Below are positions 1-8,358 of a DNA stretch of 64,000 nt, piece after piece. The position numbers and the translations under genes were made by a program. Origin of the DNA: Spartinivicinus marinus (GTDB lineage: Bacteria; Pseudomonadota; Gammaproteobacteria; Pseudomonadales; Zooshikellaceae); contig NZ_JAPJZK010000001.1 of the NCBI RefSeq assembly GCF_026309355.1, positions 4,732,501 through 4,796,500 on the forward strand, written 5' to 3'. The notes under the pieces are model-generated. The model was not told the origin of the DNA and made no database searches. It worked only from the letters and a program-made list of their open reading frames with translations. How positions within the stretch are numbered: position 1 is the stretch's first letter; each line of letters opens with the position of its first letter.

Positions 1-485
1 GCGCGGAGCTGATTCGTGCCTTAGGAGTGTTGGAGGAAGTTACCCGGCAACAGCCTATACCTAAAACTGTTGGGATGTTAATGGTGTTAGCTACATTTTG
101 GCAGCAGTTTCAGCATGGAAAACCTACTGAGTTAAAGGATGTACGAACAATGGGGTGGGGAATGGCACTAGAAGACTGGGAGCAATACACCAACTATTTA
201 TTGACTCAAGGGATTGTCACTAAAAATGAAGAGAATGAACTGATATTGGCTCGCGACTTAGCTGAAGTACCACTTTGGCCGTTTATTCAAGGACTACCAT
301 GGCCACTACCTAGCAGTGAAGAGTTAGCTTTACTTAAGCCTGGTCAGCTGCCTCCCTGGGCCAAGCAGTTAGTTGAAAAACTGAATAGTACTAACCAGGC
401 AGCGGCTAAACAGCTATCTGGTAATGTCGTCTCATTAATTGCTCAGCAAGGTGATAATAAGCCTGTTAAGCTGCAAAAGCCTTAA
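1..485 (+). CDS. YihY/BrkB-family inner membrane protein, C-terminal part (partial)
   Basis: The reading frame is open from the first bases of the window (first full codon at position 3), so this is the 3' end of a gene that begins upstream. About 160 residues are visible. They contain no membrane segment and look like the cytoplasmic tail that follows the six-helix YihY/BrkB domain: a winged-helix-like stretch with a glycine/tryptophan-rich middle (WPFIQGLPWPLP) and a hydrophilic end. The family was once called ribonuclease BN, but that activity belongs to another gene; the true role of YihY is unknown. The neighbours match the Pseudomonas gene order around PA0951. The last 20 bases overlap the 3' end of the convergent gene on the other strand. 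Confidence 0.72.
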   Translation, partial: AELIRALGVLEEVTRQQPIPKTVGMLMVLATFWQQFQHGKPTELKDVRTMGWGMALEDWEQYTNYLLTQGIVTKNEENELILARDLAEVPLWPFIQGLPWPLPSSEELALLKPGQLPPWAKQLVEKLNSTNQAAAKQLSGNVVSLIAQQGDNKPVKLQKP

Positions 486-2019
486 AAGAATATTGTTCAA
501 CAAGAGGAGTATGGTTTAGCAGATGATTGGTTTGAATTTCATAACCTTTTTGTTTTTGTGGTACTACCAGCTTAAGTTCTCTACCCAGGGCTAGGCTACC
601 TGCTGAAGCAAGCAATGAATGTTGTTGCTTGCCATCATTCTCCTGATTGGTCAGCATTAAACCGGCTAACGTTTGCTTTTTAGACAGCTTTTGAATGGGG
701 TGTAAGGTTACAGGGCGAACATGCCCTTTTAAATACTGAATACCCACTAAGCTGCTACCTGTCTGGGGCAACTGCTGTTGCCAACGCACAAACCCTAATA
801 GCCAGCGAGGGTGAGATTGTTTGTCACTGCGCATGGCAATGATTTGGCCATTGTAAAATTCACTCATTAACGCCTGGTTTATTTTTAAACAATAACCCCC
901 GGGGCTCTCATTCACCATTTTTCCTGTAGCGCGATGTTGGCCGCTGGTCTGAATGGGTAGGTTGTCACTTGGAATTAATATCTCGTGAATTGTATCTACA
1001 CCCCAGGCCACTGCAGTAAACGAGTCACAAGGTAGCCTAAGTCCTTGGCGATGTTTCAAATGTTGCCACTGACGCTCGATGACCATTAATAACTCAATGG
1101 CTCGTTTGTTGTTATTGCTGTTAGGGATGCCAATTTCAGCAGGCCGGTGGCCACCCCGTAAGGTATTGATATGCTGTTCGATGAGAGCGATAAGCCGATC
1201 GGGTGTGAGATAACGAAAGCTGTGCTGGTCGGGCTGTGGGGGAGCAAAAATCTGGTGAGGACACCGCTGACTGTCTAAATCTAATAAAAAATATTCAGAG
1301 TGATTCAGGTATTGAGGTTCATTCAGTAGCTTTACATGCTTGACCCAATGGCCTAAATAGCTATACACCTGCCAACTTTCACTAGGGCTTAGCTGATAAG
1401 GATTAGCAAGCTCTACTAACAATATTTGTTTAAAATAGTCTTCTATAGTGTTGGCTGCAGGTAAAGAAAATGCTCTGCCAATTGTTACCCGGTGCACTTG
1501 ATAACGCTCTGCGAAACTATAGAGCTGGTTTATTTCATACCAAAGGTCGTTATTTGGTAGTGTGTAATTATCATAGCACTGCATAATACTGTGGCCGAGA
1601 TAATACATCGCCATATAAATAATTTCTGCTATAGGCTTGTGGGTAAGGTCATTTCGGGCAATGGCTTCTAATAAAATGGTTTTGTAGCCGTAAGCCATTT
1701 CCTGTTTTAGCTCAGCCAGTTTGTCTTTTTCTTTGTTGGTACTATGAAGCAGTGCTTGAGGATTGCGTAAGTGATAATGCTCGTCAAGGTTGCGAAAAGC
1801 ATAGTCAAAGCATTGCATAATGCCTAAACGTTTATTGTCGTTAATTTGGGTACGATTAATGAGAGCCAATAGTGCACAGGTTTGGCGCAGGGTATACGGC
1901 ATATCCTGGATAGGTAAGTCTTTTAATTCTTGTTTGATTGCCTGTGGTGTGCAATTGATGACAATGTTTCTGGTAATTTGTTGCTTTGGAACTGATAACA
2001 TGACTACTGCCTGATACAT
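466..2019 (-). CDS. Large conserved protein with a C-terminal PilZ-like domain
   Basis: This is a soluble protein of about 517 residues with no signal peptide or membrane helix. The N-terminal two thirds are mostly helical and I do not recognise them. Near residues 365-435 there is a pattern typical of PilZ domains: an R-x3-K pair, then NESPGG (the N/D-x-S-x-x-G motif), and later a hydrophobic strand ending GIQYLKG, as in the second half of the barrel. PilZ domains usually bind cyclic di-GMP, so a signalling role is inferred, but the arginines of the RxxxR motif are only partly kept and binding is uncertain. The start is ambiguous: ATG at 2019, ATG at 2001, or TTG at 2025; none has a strong ribosome site. 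It converges on the YihY gene with a 20-base overlap. Confidence 0.6.
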   Translation of the reverse strand: MYQAVVMLSVPKQQITRNIVINCTPQAIKQELKDLPIQDMPYTLRQTCALLALINRTQINDNKRLGIMQCFDYAFRNLDEHYHLRNPQALLHSTNKEKDKLAELKQEMAYGYKTILLEAIARNDLTHKPIAEIIYMAMYYLGHSIMQCYDNYTLPNNDLWYEINQLYSFAERYQVHRVTIGRAFSLPAANTIEDYFKQILLVELANPYQLSPSESWQVYSYLGHWVKHVKLLNEPQYLNHSEYFLLDLDSQRCPHQIFAPPQPDQHSFRYLTPDRLIALIEQHINTLRGGHRPAEIGIPNSNNNKRAIELLMVIERQWQHLKHRQGLRLPCDSFTAVAWGVDTIHEILIPSDNLPIQTSGQHRATGKMVNESPGGYCLKINQALMSEFYNGQIIAMRSDKQSHPRWLLGFVRWQQQLPQTGSSLVGIQYLKGHVRPVTLHPIQKLSKKQTLAGLMLTNQENDGKQQHSLLASAGSLALGRELKLVVPQKQKGYEIQTNHLLNHTPLVEQYSFKAFAA

Positions 2020-2186
2020 TAGCAACCAGCTTGTACAATAACTGTTGTTATACCTAAATTCGAATGGATGTTAGGGTTTGTTGTCGTCGCTAAAAACCAT
2101 TCGCTTTGGTTATACTTCTGTGGGCAAAAACCGGTGTTAATGAAAGTGCCCATAAAAAAGTAATTAATAGTCGAAGGAACCCCTTT

Positions 2187-2630
2187 ATGTTTAGGATAGT
2201 GACTGTTTGCCTGCTTTGCTTAAGTATATTTGGCTGTAGTAAAGCAGTTTTTTATGATCACAATAATAAAACAGTTGAGTTAGAGTCATATAAAGGGCAG
2301 TGGTTACTTATCAATTATTGGGCTGCTTGGTGCTCCCCTTGTCGTAAAGAAGTGCCTGAGCTCAATCAGCTTGATCAACAGCATAATAATATCAAAGTGC
2401 TTGGGGTGAACTTTGATTTGCCTGATCAGGTAGAGTTAAATAAACAAATACAGGATTTAGCAATAGCATTTTCGGTGTTGCAGCAAGACCCTAGAGAATA
2501 TTACCAGTTTAGTAGGCCCAATGTGTTGCCTTTTACTGTACTGATTAGCCCAGCTGGCAAGCCTGTAAAAACATTATTGGGGCCACAAACAGCAGAGTCA
2601 ATTCACCAAGTGATAAGCTTATATAAATAA
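2187..2630 (+). CDS. TlpA/ResA-like thioredoxin-fold lipoprotein
   Basis: The 147-residue protein has a lipoprotein signal (hydrophobic core then LSIFGC, the lipobox cysteine near residue 16) and a thioredoxin fold with the redox pair WCSPC near residues 47-51. A cis-proline region (LPFT) lies near residue 113. Proteins of this kind are membrane-tethered periplasmic thiol-disulfide reductases that keep partner cysteines reduced, for example in cytochrome c maturation; the specific partner here is unknown. I chose ATG 2187 because it follows a GAAGGA site and puts the lipobox at the usual distance; the in-frame start at 2106 would add 27 residues in front of the signal. It lies just before acyP, as in Pseudomonas. 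Confidence 0.8.
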   Translation: MFRIVTVCLLCLSIFGCSKAVFYDHNNKTVELESYKGQWLLINYWAAWCSPCRKEVPELNQLDQQHNNIKVLGVNFDLPDQVELNKQIQDLAIAFSVLQQDPREYYQFSRPNVLPFTVLISPAGKPVKTLLGPQTAESIHQVISLYK

Positions 2631-2670
2631 GGGAAGCTCTCATAATTACCCTCAAAAAAAGGTAACAAAC

Positions 2671-2943
2671 ATGGGCAAGGTGTATAAAAAAGCTTGGGTG
2701 TCTGGAAAGGTGCAAGGCGTTTGGTTTCGTGCTTCAACTAAACAGCAAGCTGATCAGTTAGGTATTAGTGGTTATGCCAAAAATCTTGAGGATGGTCGGG
2801 TTGAGGTATTTATGTGTGGCAATGAAGTATCCGTAGCTAAACTGCTTGAGTGGCTGGAAGAGGGGCCACCGATGGCTGTAGTTAATGAGCTTAAGGTGGC
2901 CGATGCTGAGAGCGAAGCTAGCGAAGGTTTTGTTACTTGTTAG
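2671..2943 (+). CDS. acyP: Acylphosphatase
   Basis: The 90-residue product has the full acylphosphatase signature: GKVQGVWFRA near residues 12-21, with the phosphate-binding loop and catalytic arginine, then GYAKNLEDGRVEV near residues 34-46, holding the catalytic asparagine. The enzyme hydrolyses acyl phosphates such as 1,3-bisphosphoglycerate and carbamoyl phosphate in the cytoplasm. Length is normal for the family (about 90-95). An AAGGTAA sequence lies seven to eight bases before the ATG. It is 40 bases after the thioredoxin-like gene on the same strand and may be cotranscribed with it. Confidence 0.95.
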   Translation: MGKVYKKAWVSGKVQGVWFRASTKQQADQLGISGYAKNLEDGRVEVFMCGNEVSVAKLLEWLEEGPPMAVVNELKVADAESEASEGFVTC

Positions 2944-2998
2944 TGGCCTATGTGTAAAAAAGCATACAACAGTAGTTATAAGGATAGCTAAAAGAACG

Positions 2999-3619
2999 TT
3001 AACGAGCCTGCCAAAAGCGATTCCAGGCAGTAAATACACGGCTAGGGTACCAGGTTTTGCCTAAGCTGCCGTTATATCTAGCTAGTGCTCGGGTGAGGTT
3101 GCCTTTTTCTTTTTTTAGGTAGTAACTAAGAATTGTGCAACCATAGCGAATATTGGTGGCAATATCAGTTAAGTTATCGTTGGGCCTGCCAATTTCTTTT
3201 TTCCAAAAAGGCATCACTTGCATAAGCCCTTGGGCACCGACACGGGAAATGGCAAAATGATTAAATAAACTTTCCACATGAATGACAGAAAGCACTAGCT
3301 CTGGTTGCAAGCCTGCTTGAGAGGCTTCTTTATGGACTAGTCGAAGAATCTCTAAGCGCTTTTTATGGTCCTTGACATAGCGTTTTAGTCGACCTGACAT
3401 ATCGACTAACCACACTTCTGCATCAAAGCGATCATGAAAGCTATCTGCTTTAGCAATAGTATTTTTTAAATAGGCCCGCATTTCTGCATCTGGCAGTTGT
3501 TGTGCACTTGCGGCCACATTTGCACTATTCAGGCAGCCTAGTAAGCAGAGCAGAAGTTTAACTGCTTTCCACTGAATGAAGTGGAAAGCATTATAGGTTG
3601 GCCGACCAAAGTGAAGCAT
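2999..3619 (-). CDS. Periplasmic lytic transglycosylase, SLT (goose-lysozyme-like) domain
   Basis: The protein has 206 residues: an N-terminal hydrophobic signal (LLLCLLGCL near residues 22-30), a helical linker, then an SLT domain. The catalytic glutamate lies in SVIHVESLFN (about residue 116), followed by the family motifs GAQGLMQVMP and the late ARYNGS. Such enzymes cleave the glycan strand of peptidoglycan and form 1,6-anhydro-muramic acid. The cysteine in the signal region could be a lipobox (LLGC), so it may be lipid-anchored. It is convergent with acyP and downstream of proS on the same strand, an order also found in Pseudomonas. Confidence 0.85.
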   Translation of the reverse strand: MLHFGRPTYNAFHFIQWKAVKLLLCLLGCLNSANVAASAQQLPDAEMRAYLKNTIAKADSFHDRFDAEVWLVDMSGRLKRYVKDHKKRLEILRLVHKEASQAGLQPELVLSVIHVESLFNHFAISRVGAQGLMQVMPFWKKEIGRPNDNLTDIATNIRYGCTILSYYLKKEKGNLTRALARYNGSLGKTWYPSRVFTAWNRFWQAR

Positions 3620-3671
3620 AGCTGATAATTAGGTAATGTCTCAGGTTTTAATTGTTATTTGATAGACACGC

Positions 3672-5405
3672 TTATTTTATAGAAACCTTGCCTGATAAAA
3701 ACGTCATCAACTCACCCAGTGGTACTTCGATCTTTTCATCGCTGGCTCGGTGTTTGTATTCGATAATGCCTTTTTCTAAGCCGCGATCGCCTATTACAAG
3801 GCGGTGGGGGATACCCACAAGCTCCATATCAGCAAACTTAACACCTGGGCTGGTTTTTCGATCCCGGTCATCCAATAATACATCGTACCCGGCTTGCTGT
3901 AGCTGTTGATATAACTGTTCAGCGGTATTTTTGACAGCGTCAGAGCGATCCATATTTAATGGAATTAGACCTAACTGAAAAGGTGCGATAGCATCTGGCC
4001 AGATAATACCGTTTTCATCATGGTTTTGCTCAATCGCTGCAGCAACAACACGAGAAACACCTATACCATAGCAGCCCATCTTCATCGCAACTGCTTTACC
4101 ATTTTCATTTAAAACAGTAGCACCCATGGATTCACTGTATTTGTCGCCCAATTGGAAAATATGACCAACTTCAATGCCGCGTTTAATATTTATATGGCCT
4201 TTGCCACAAGGGCTTGGGTCACCTTCAATAATATTACGCAAGTCAGCAGTTTGGGTATATTGGCAGTCTCTTTCCCAGTTAGCTCCTGTTAAATGAAAGC
4301 CATTTTCATTAGCGCCACAAATAAAGTCAGCTAAATGAGCAGCGCTATAATCAACGATCACAGGAATAGATAAACCAATAGGGCCAAGTGAGCCAGGCTC
4401 ACAGCCGACAACTTGTTTTATTTGTTCATCAGTAGCAAAAGTAAGAGGGCTGGTGACTTCAGGTAAATGAGACGCTTTAATTTCATTGAGCTCATGATCA
4501 CCTCGAATAACGAGGGCTACGAGTTTTACGGGCTCATTTTCTTCTGTTTGACCAACCACAATTAATGTTTTCAACGTTTGACTGGCTTCAACTGATAAAA
4601 ACTGACAAAGTTGGTCAATAGTGTGTACCTCAGGGGTAGCAACTTTTTTCAGTTCTTGACTTGCTGTAGGACAGCTTTCTGTGGATGGTAAAGTTTCCGC
4701 TTTTTCAATATTGGCTGCATATTCACTGCTATCGCTAAATGCAATGGCATCTTCTCCCGATTTTGCCAGTACATGAAACTCATGAGAAGCGCTGCCGCCG
4801 ATGCTGCCTGTGTCGGCTAATACTGCTCGATAGTCTAAGCCCAAACGGTCAAAAATACGGCTGTAAGTGTCGTACATTACCTGATAAGTTGCTTGTAAAG
4901 ATTCGCTACTAATATGAAATGAATAGGCATCTTTCATTAAAAACTCACGGGCACGCATGACCCCAAAACGTGGTCGAGTTTCATCACGAAACTTGGTTTG
5001 AATTTGATAAAAATTCACAGGTAGCTGTTTGTAACTGTTTAATTCATTTCTGGCGATATCGGTGATCACTTCTTCATGAGTTGGACCAACACAGAAGTCG
5101 CGCTGGTGACGATCTTGAATTCTTAATAGCTCGGGACCAAACTTATCCCAGCGAGCAGTTTCTTGCCATAATTCAGCTGGCTGGACAGCAGGCATCAGTA
5201 CTTCTTGGGCACCAGAGCGGTCCATTTCTTCGCGGACAATACGCTCTACTTTGCGTAAGGTTCTTAACCCTAACGGTAGCCAGGTATATAAGCCTGAGGC
5301 TAACTTACGAATCATACCGGCGCGCAGCATTAGCTGATGGCTAATAACCACTGCATCTGTTGGGGTTTCTTTTAGTGTTGGAGCTAAGTATTGGCTTAAT
5401 CGCAT
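3672..5405 (-). CDS. proS: Prolyl-tRNA synthetase, bacterial type
   Basis: The 577-residue class II synthetase is full length and collinear with bacterial ProS. The N-terminus starts with [15 protein letters not shown], motif 2 lies near residues 136-155 ([18 protein letters not shown]), the editing insertion domain (INS) occupies about residues 220-410, and motif 3 ([13 protein letters not shown]) is near 444-456. A C-terminal anticodon-binding domain includes [20 protein letters not shown]. It charges tRNA-Pro and hydrolyses misacylated Ala-tRNA-Pro. No upstream partner shares the strand, so it probably has its own promoter in the 296-bp divergent gap to the HIT gene. Confidence 0.97.
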   Translation of the reverse strand: MRLSQYLAPTLKETPTDAVVISHQLMLRAGMIRKLASGLYTWLPLGLRTLRKVERIVREEMDRSGAQEVLMPAVQPAELWQETARWDKFGPELLRIQDRHQRDFCVGPTHEEVITDIARNELNSYKQLPVNFYQIQTKFRDETRPRFGVMRAREFLMKDAYSFHISSESLQATYQVMYDTYSRIFDRLGLDYRAVLADTGSIGGSASHEFHVLAKSGEDAIAFSDSSEYAANIEKAETLPSTESCPTASQELKKVATPEVHTIDQLCQFLSVEASQTLKTLIVVGQTEENEPVKLVALVIRGDHELNEIKASHLPEVTSPLTFATDEQIKQVVGCEPGSLGPIGLSIPVIVDYSAAHLADFICGANENGFHLTGANWERDCQYTQTADLRNIIEGDPSPCGKGHINIKRGIEVGHIFQLGDKYSESMGATVLNENGKAVAMKMGCYGIGVSRVVAAAIEQNHDENGIIWPDAIAPFQLGLIPLNMDRSDAVKNTAEQLYQQLQQAGYDVLLDDRDRKTSPGVKFADMELVGIPHRLVIGDRGLEKGIIEYKHRASDEKIEVPLGELMTFLSGKVSIK

Positions 5406-5539
5406 AATTGTAGGCTAACCAGTACCTGATTGAAAAAAGATTGCCATTCTACGCTGTGAGAGCAGGGTTTGTCACCCTAAAAGCCTTTAACTGTTGCATA
5501 TATCCAAATGTAGTATAAATTGCCAGAATCTGAGATAGT

Positions 5540-5665
5540 TTGATTAGGGGCGTGCACGTTCCTTGGTACCAGTACTATGCTTTGGCCGATTCAAACTTAT
5601 AGCACCAGAATGCCCTGTTACTTCCAGGGCTCTAGCGCCTAAAGCAGTAGTTTCTAAAGCAAATG
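5540..5665. repeat. Degenerate relative of the dispersed palindrome family
   Basis: The segment near 5603-5630, read on the minus strand, gives AGTAACAGGGCATTCTG, which matches the left arm found in the better copies at 9.8, 18.7 and 49.2 kb. The rest of the element is too diverged to align by eye. It lies in the divergent gap between proS and the HIT gene, which may also hold both promoters. Confidence 0.4.
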
Positions 5666-5701
5666 AAGTAAACAAACCAGTGAATAAATTTTTGGAGGTT
5701 T

Positions 5702-6133
5702 ATGGATACTTTTCAACTTGATGCTCAATTAACTGCTGACACCTGTTTGATCGGTGATTTTAAATTGTCACAGTTGTTGCTCATGAATGATGCTAATTAC
5801 CCTTGGTTTATTTTAGTACCTCGAGTACCTGAAGTTCAGGAACTATTTCAGCTATCTGAAGAGGATCAGCAGCAGCTGATGTGGGAAATCAGTTATGTAG
5901 CAGAAAAACTTAAAGATTTATTTGCAGCCACTAAAATGAATGTAGCGACTTTAGGTAATCAAGTAAGACAGCTGCATATTCATGTAATTGCTCGAAATGA
6001 AAAAGATGCTGCCTGGCCGCAGCCTGTGTGGGGGAAAGTGGCCAGAAAACCTTATGATGACGCAACAGTTGTACAAATAAAAGACAAGCTGCGTACGTTG
6101 TTTACTACCTATTTGCAGTATGCCGATGACTAA
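5702..6133 (+). CDS. HIT-domain family protein
   Basis: This is a 143-residue histidine-triad superfamily protein with a strong GGAGG ribosome site a few bases before the ATG. The triad region near residues 97-105 reads QLHIHVIAR: the first two histidines are present but the third position of the usual H-x-H-x-H is isoleucine, followed by the AAWPQPVWG stretch seen in proteobacterial relatives. HIT proteins hydrolyse or transfer nucleotidyl groups using the middle histidine. The nucleotide substrate is unknown. Its stop overlaps the slyX start region. Confidence 0.85.
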   Translation: MDTFQLDAQLTADTCLIGDFKLSQLLLMNDANYPWFILVPRVPEVQELFQLSEEDQQQLMWEISYVAEKLKDLFAATKMNVATLGNQVRQLHIHVIARNEKDAAWPQPVWGKVARKPYDDATVVQIKDKLRTLFTTYLQYADD

Positions 6134-6344
6134 ACAAAGCTTAGAAGATAAATTAATTGATCTGGAAACTAAGCTGGCTTTTCAAGATGATACGATTGAT
6201 CAGCTGAACCAAGTGTTAATTAAGCAGCAACAACAAATAGACCAATTAATTGATCAGGTGACTCTATTAAAGCAAGCAATTGCAGCCATTATGAATGACC
6301 CTGGCAGTGGTATGAGTGGTCAGGAAAAACCTCCTCACTATTGA
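6126..6344 (+). CDS. slyX: SlyX family coiled-coil protein
   Basis: The 72-residue hydrophilic protein is a nearly continuous coiled coil (heptads from LEDKLIDLETKLAFQDDTI onward), ending in the conserved PPHY tail. Length and both ends match the family exactly when started at ATG 6126; an ATG two codons earlier (6120) is also possible. The function of SlyX is not established. It overlaps the last bases of the HIT gene, suggesting translational coupling. Confidence 0.9.
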   Translation: MTKQSLEDKLIDLETKLAFQDDTIDQLNQVLIKQQQQIDQLIDQVTLLKQAIAAIMNDPGSGMSGQEKPPHY

Positions 6345-6354
6345 ATATGTCGCG

Positions 6355-6420
6355 AAAGCTGAAACAGGCTGGACCCAGTTAGAGCTCTAAAGGCCATGGG
6401 TGGCCTTTAGAGTAAGGGGA
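6355..6420. repeat. Hairpin related to the dispersed palindromes; possible terminator
   Basis: A near-perfect inverted repeat CTCTAAAGGCC / GGCCTTTAGAG with a short loop lies at about 6386-6413 between the convergent slyX and cold-shock genes. The same hairpin core occurs at 9.8 kb and, with two changes, at 43.78 kb. The flank GGCTGGACCCAG also resembles the copies at 43.7 and 49.3 kb. It has no long T-run, so it may act as a folded intergenic spacer rather than a classical terminator. Confidence 0.6.
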
Positions 6421-6425
6421 GGGGT

Positions 6426-7055
6426 TTAGCCCTCTGTTCTGGCAGGTATTACATCTTCAGCTTGTAATCCTTTATCTCGGGTTGTCACTAAAAATTCAAC
6501 CCGTTGGCCTTCTACCAATGCCCGGTGACCTTCACCTCGAATAGCTTTAAAATGCACAAAAACATCGTCGCCATTATCTTGTGAAATAAAGCCAAAACCT
6601 TTAGACACATTAAACCATTTAACTGAGCCAGCTTTTCGGTTGGATGCATCAAGTACTGGAAGGCTGGACTTTAATAAATGTATGCGCGGCAAAAAGTGGA
6701 GAAGTGTTGCTACAATGGCTAACCACCACACCCATAGCTGGCTGGCTGTTGAGTGTTGCCACCAATAAAACAGCACTGTGAGGTTGGCAATTATAAAACA
6801 GCTACTGCCTATTAACTGAAGCAGCTCCATTCTTCGGCTGGCTGGAACTGTTAAATGCAAGCCAAGAACCAGGCTAGTTAAACCGATGGCTAACAGACTG
6901 ATAGCGCCTGGTAAGCTATACAAATCTGCAGTGCTATAGTTAGCGTATACCTCACTAAACCGACTTTGATAGATCGCTGGGCTAGTTAAAAATGCCACCA
7001 AGCTGATTAAGCCCAGCCACAGGTGACTACATTTTGCGTGTTTCGATAGTTTCAT
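6426..7055 (-). CDS. Membrane protein with C-terminal cold-shock domain
   Basis: The 209-residue protein has about four hydrophobic segments (near residues 12-32, 45-65, 78-98 and 108-125), followed by a complete cold-shock domain from about residue 142: [14 protein letters not shown] (RNP1-type) and [10 protein letters not shown] (RNP2-type). The domain binds single-stranded RNA or DNA, so this looks like a nucleic-acid chaperone fixed to the inner face of the membrane. A cold-shock-domain gene sits at the equivalent place in Pseudomonas (PA0961). What it binds there is unknown. Confidence 0.85.
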   Translation of the reverse strand: MKLSKHAKCSHLWLGLISLVAFLTSPAIYQSRFSEVYANYSTADLYSLPGAISLLAIGLTSLVLGLHLTVPASRRMELLQLIGSSCFIIANLTVLFYWWQHSTASQLWVWWLAIVATLLHFLPRIHLLKSSLPVLDASNRKAGSVKWFNVSKGFGFISQDNGDDVFVHFKAIRGEGHRALVEGQRVEFLVTTRDKGLQAEDVIPARTEG

Positions 7056-7901
7056 CGTTTGTTATTTTAGTTTGTTGATAAGGTGATTTTGGCCCTTCTG
7101 ATATTACTGAAAACGTAGGACCGCCAAAAAGATGACTAGTACAATTCAGCCTGCTGTTTTAGGCTGAGCTTCTACCTTGCTAACCTATTTTAATAAGGGA
7201 AACAGCGAAGGTTTGGGTTATCACTGATAACAATTACAACACTGCTTATCTGAAAATTATAATTAAGATAAAGCATGAGCTTTATTTTAGCTCATAACAA
7301 ACTGTTATTGTATGGTTATTGTAATATATCCTTTTAACTCAGCACTTTCATCGACATATACTGGTCACGACTCATTTTTAAGTGTTAACAAAACAGCAAA
7401 TATATTCATACCAATAATCGCCAGCGGAGGCTAACCCGGCGAGGTCTAAAGGCTGTAGGGCTTTGAAGGTACTGCATAATGTACCTGTGTCTGCTTAGTC
7501 AGAATGCCTTTAAAATTAGGTAGCCAGGTAAGCAATTTGGGCTAGTAAGTGTTGTAAGAAAATACGGCTCTGGCAGGGTATGCTGTGACAGACAGCTAAA
7601 AACAAAAAAAAATAGAGAAAGTGCGTGCGTACCCCTAATACTTATATTATAGTGCCTTGCGAGAGTTGCTTGTTTATCCTACTTTTATTGTAGGCTTATT
7701 CGTGCAGCTATAAATGATACGTATAACGTCTAGCATAAAACTGGTTGCCGTATATTTTGCAAGGCATTTACCCTTGAGTTGTAGCATGCAAAATGGCTAG
7801 AAGATGTTGTAGCAAATTCTCTCTAAAAATTTGCATATCTTCAGGCTAAATCACTTTATGCTACTTCAACTGATGCATGTTTTTACTGGAGTATATTAGC
7901 A
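7056..7901. other. Long intergenic region before the HU-like gene
   Basis: This 846-bp stretch has no convincing protein gene. It is AT-rich near 7230-7400 and 7590-7760. Small inverted repeats are visible: CAGCCT/AGGCTG near 7147-7166, ATGAGCT/AGCTCAT at 7275-7295, and GGTAC/GTACC near 7468-7485. The last 200 bases presumably carry the promoter and leader of the HU-like gene. I found no recognisable RNA gene. Confidence 0.5.
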
Positions 7902-8237
7902 ATGACAGGAAAAAAATTGACCGCTGTTAAAGAAAAATACACGAAAACCCAAATCTTAACGGAGTTGGCTGAAAACACTGGGCTAACTAAAAAAGACGTA
8001 TCAGCTGTATTGGACGAGCTGTCTGATCTGATTGAAAGACATATTAAGAAGCGTGGCTGTGGAGAGTTCACCCTGCCTGGTTTGTTGAAGGTTTCAACTA
8101 AGAAAAAACCTGCAGTTAAGGCTCGTAAAGGGGTTAACCCGTTTACTGGTGAAGAAATGATGTTTAAAGCTAAGCCTGCAACTGTTCAGGTAAAAGTACG
8201 TCCTCTGAAAAAACTCAAGGACTTTGCTTTAAGCTAA
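7902..8237 (+). CDS. HU-family DNA-binding protein (long form)
   Basis: The 111-residue basic protein has the HU/IHF fold: an N-terminal helical part with TKTQILTELAENTGL (about residues 14-28) and the arm region with KGVNPFTGEEMMFKAKPA (about residues 80-97). It is longer than the 90-residue HU subunits because of a basic N-terminal extension and a different C-terminus, and the proline-tip motif is NPFTGEE rather than NPxTGE. It should bend and compact DNA. It sits alone between long gaps and has its own terminator, so it is probably a single-gene unit. Confidence 0.88.
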   Translation: MTGKKLTAVKEKYTKTQILTELAENTGLTKKDVSAVLDELSDLIERHIKKRGCGEFTLPGLLKVSTKKKPAVKARKGVNPFTGEEMMFKAKPATVQVKVRPLKKLKDFALS

Positions 8238-8279
8238 TCGAGCCATGTCACTGTTTTACTACTGGTAAAAACAGTTTTT

Positions 8280-8315
8280 AGCAAGAGTAGCTGTGTAAAC
8301 TGCTCTTGCTGTTTT
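8280..8315 (+). terminator. Rho-independent terminator after the HU-like gene
   Basis: An 8-bp stem AGCAAGAG (8280-8287) and CTCTTGCT (8303-8310) is followed by GTTTTAT. It starts 43 bases after the stop codon of the HU-like gene. Confidence 0.7.
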
Positions 8316-8358
8316 ATGGTCCAGCTCTAGGCTTTAGAGAAGCTAAACAAATTAAAAA

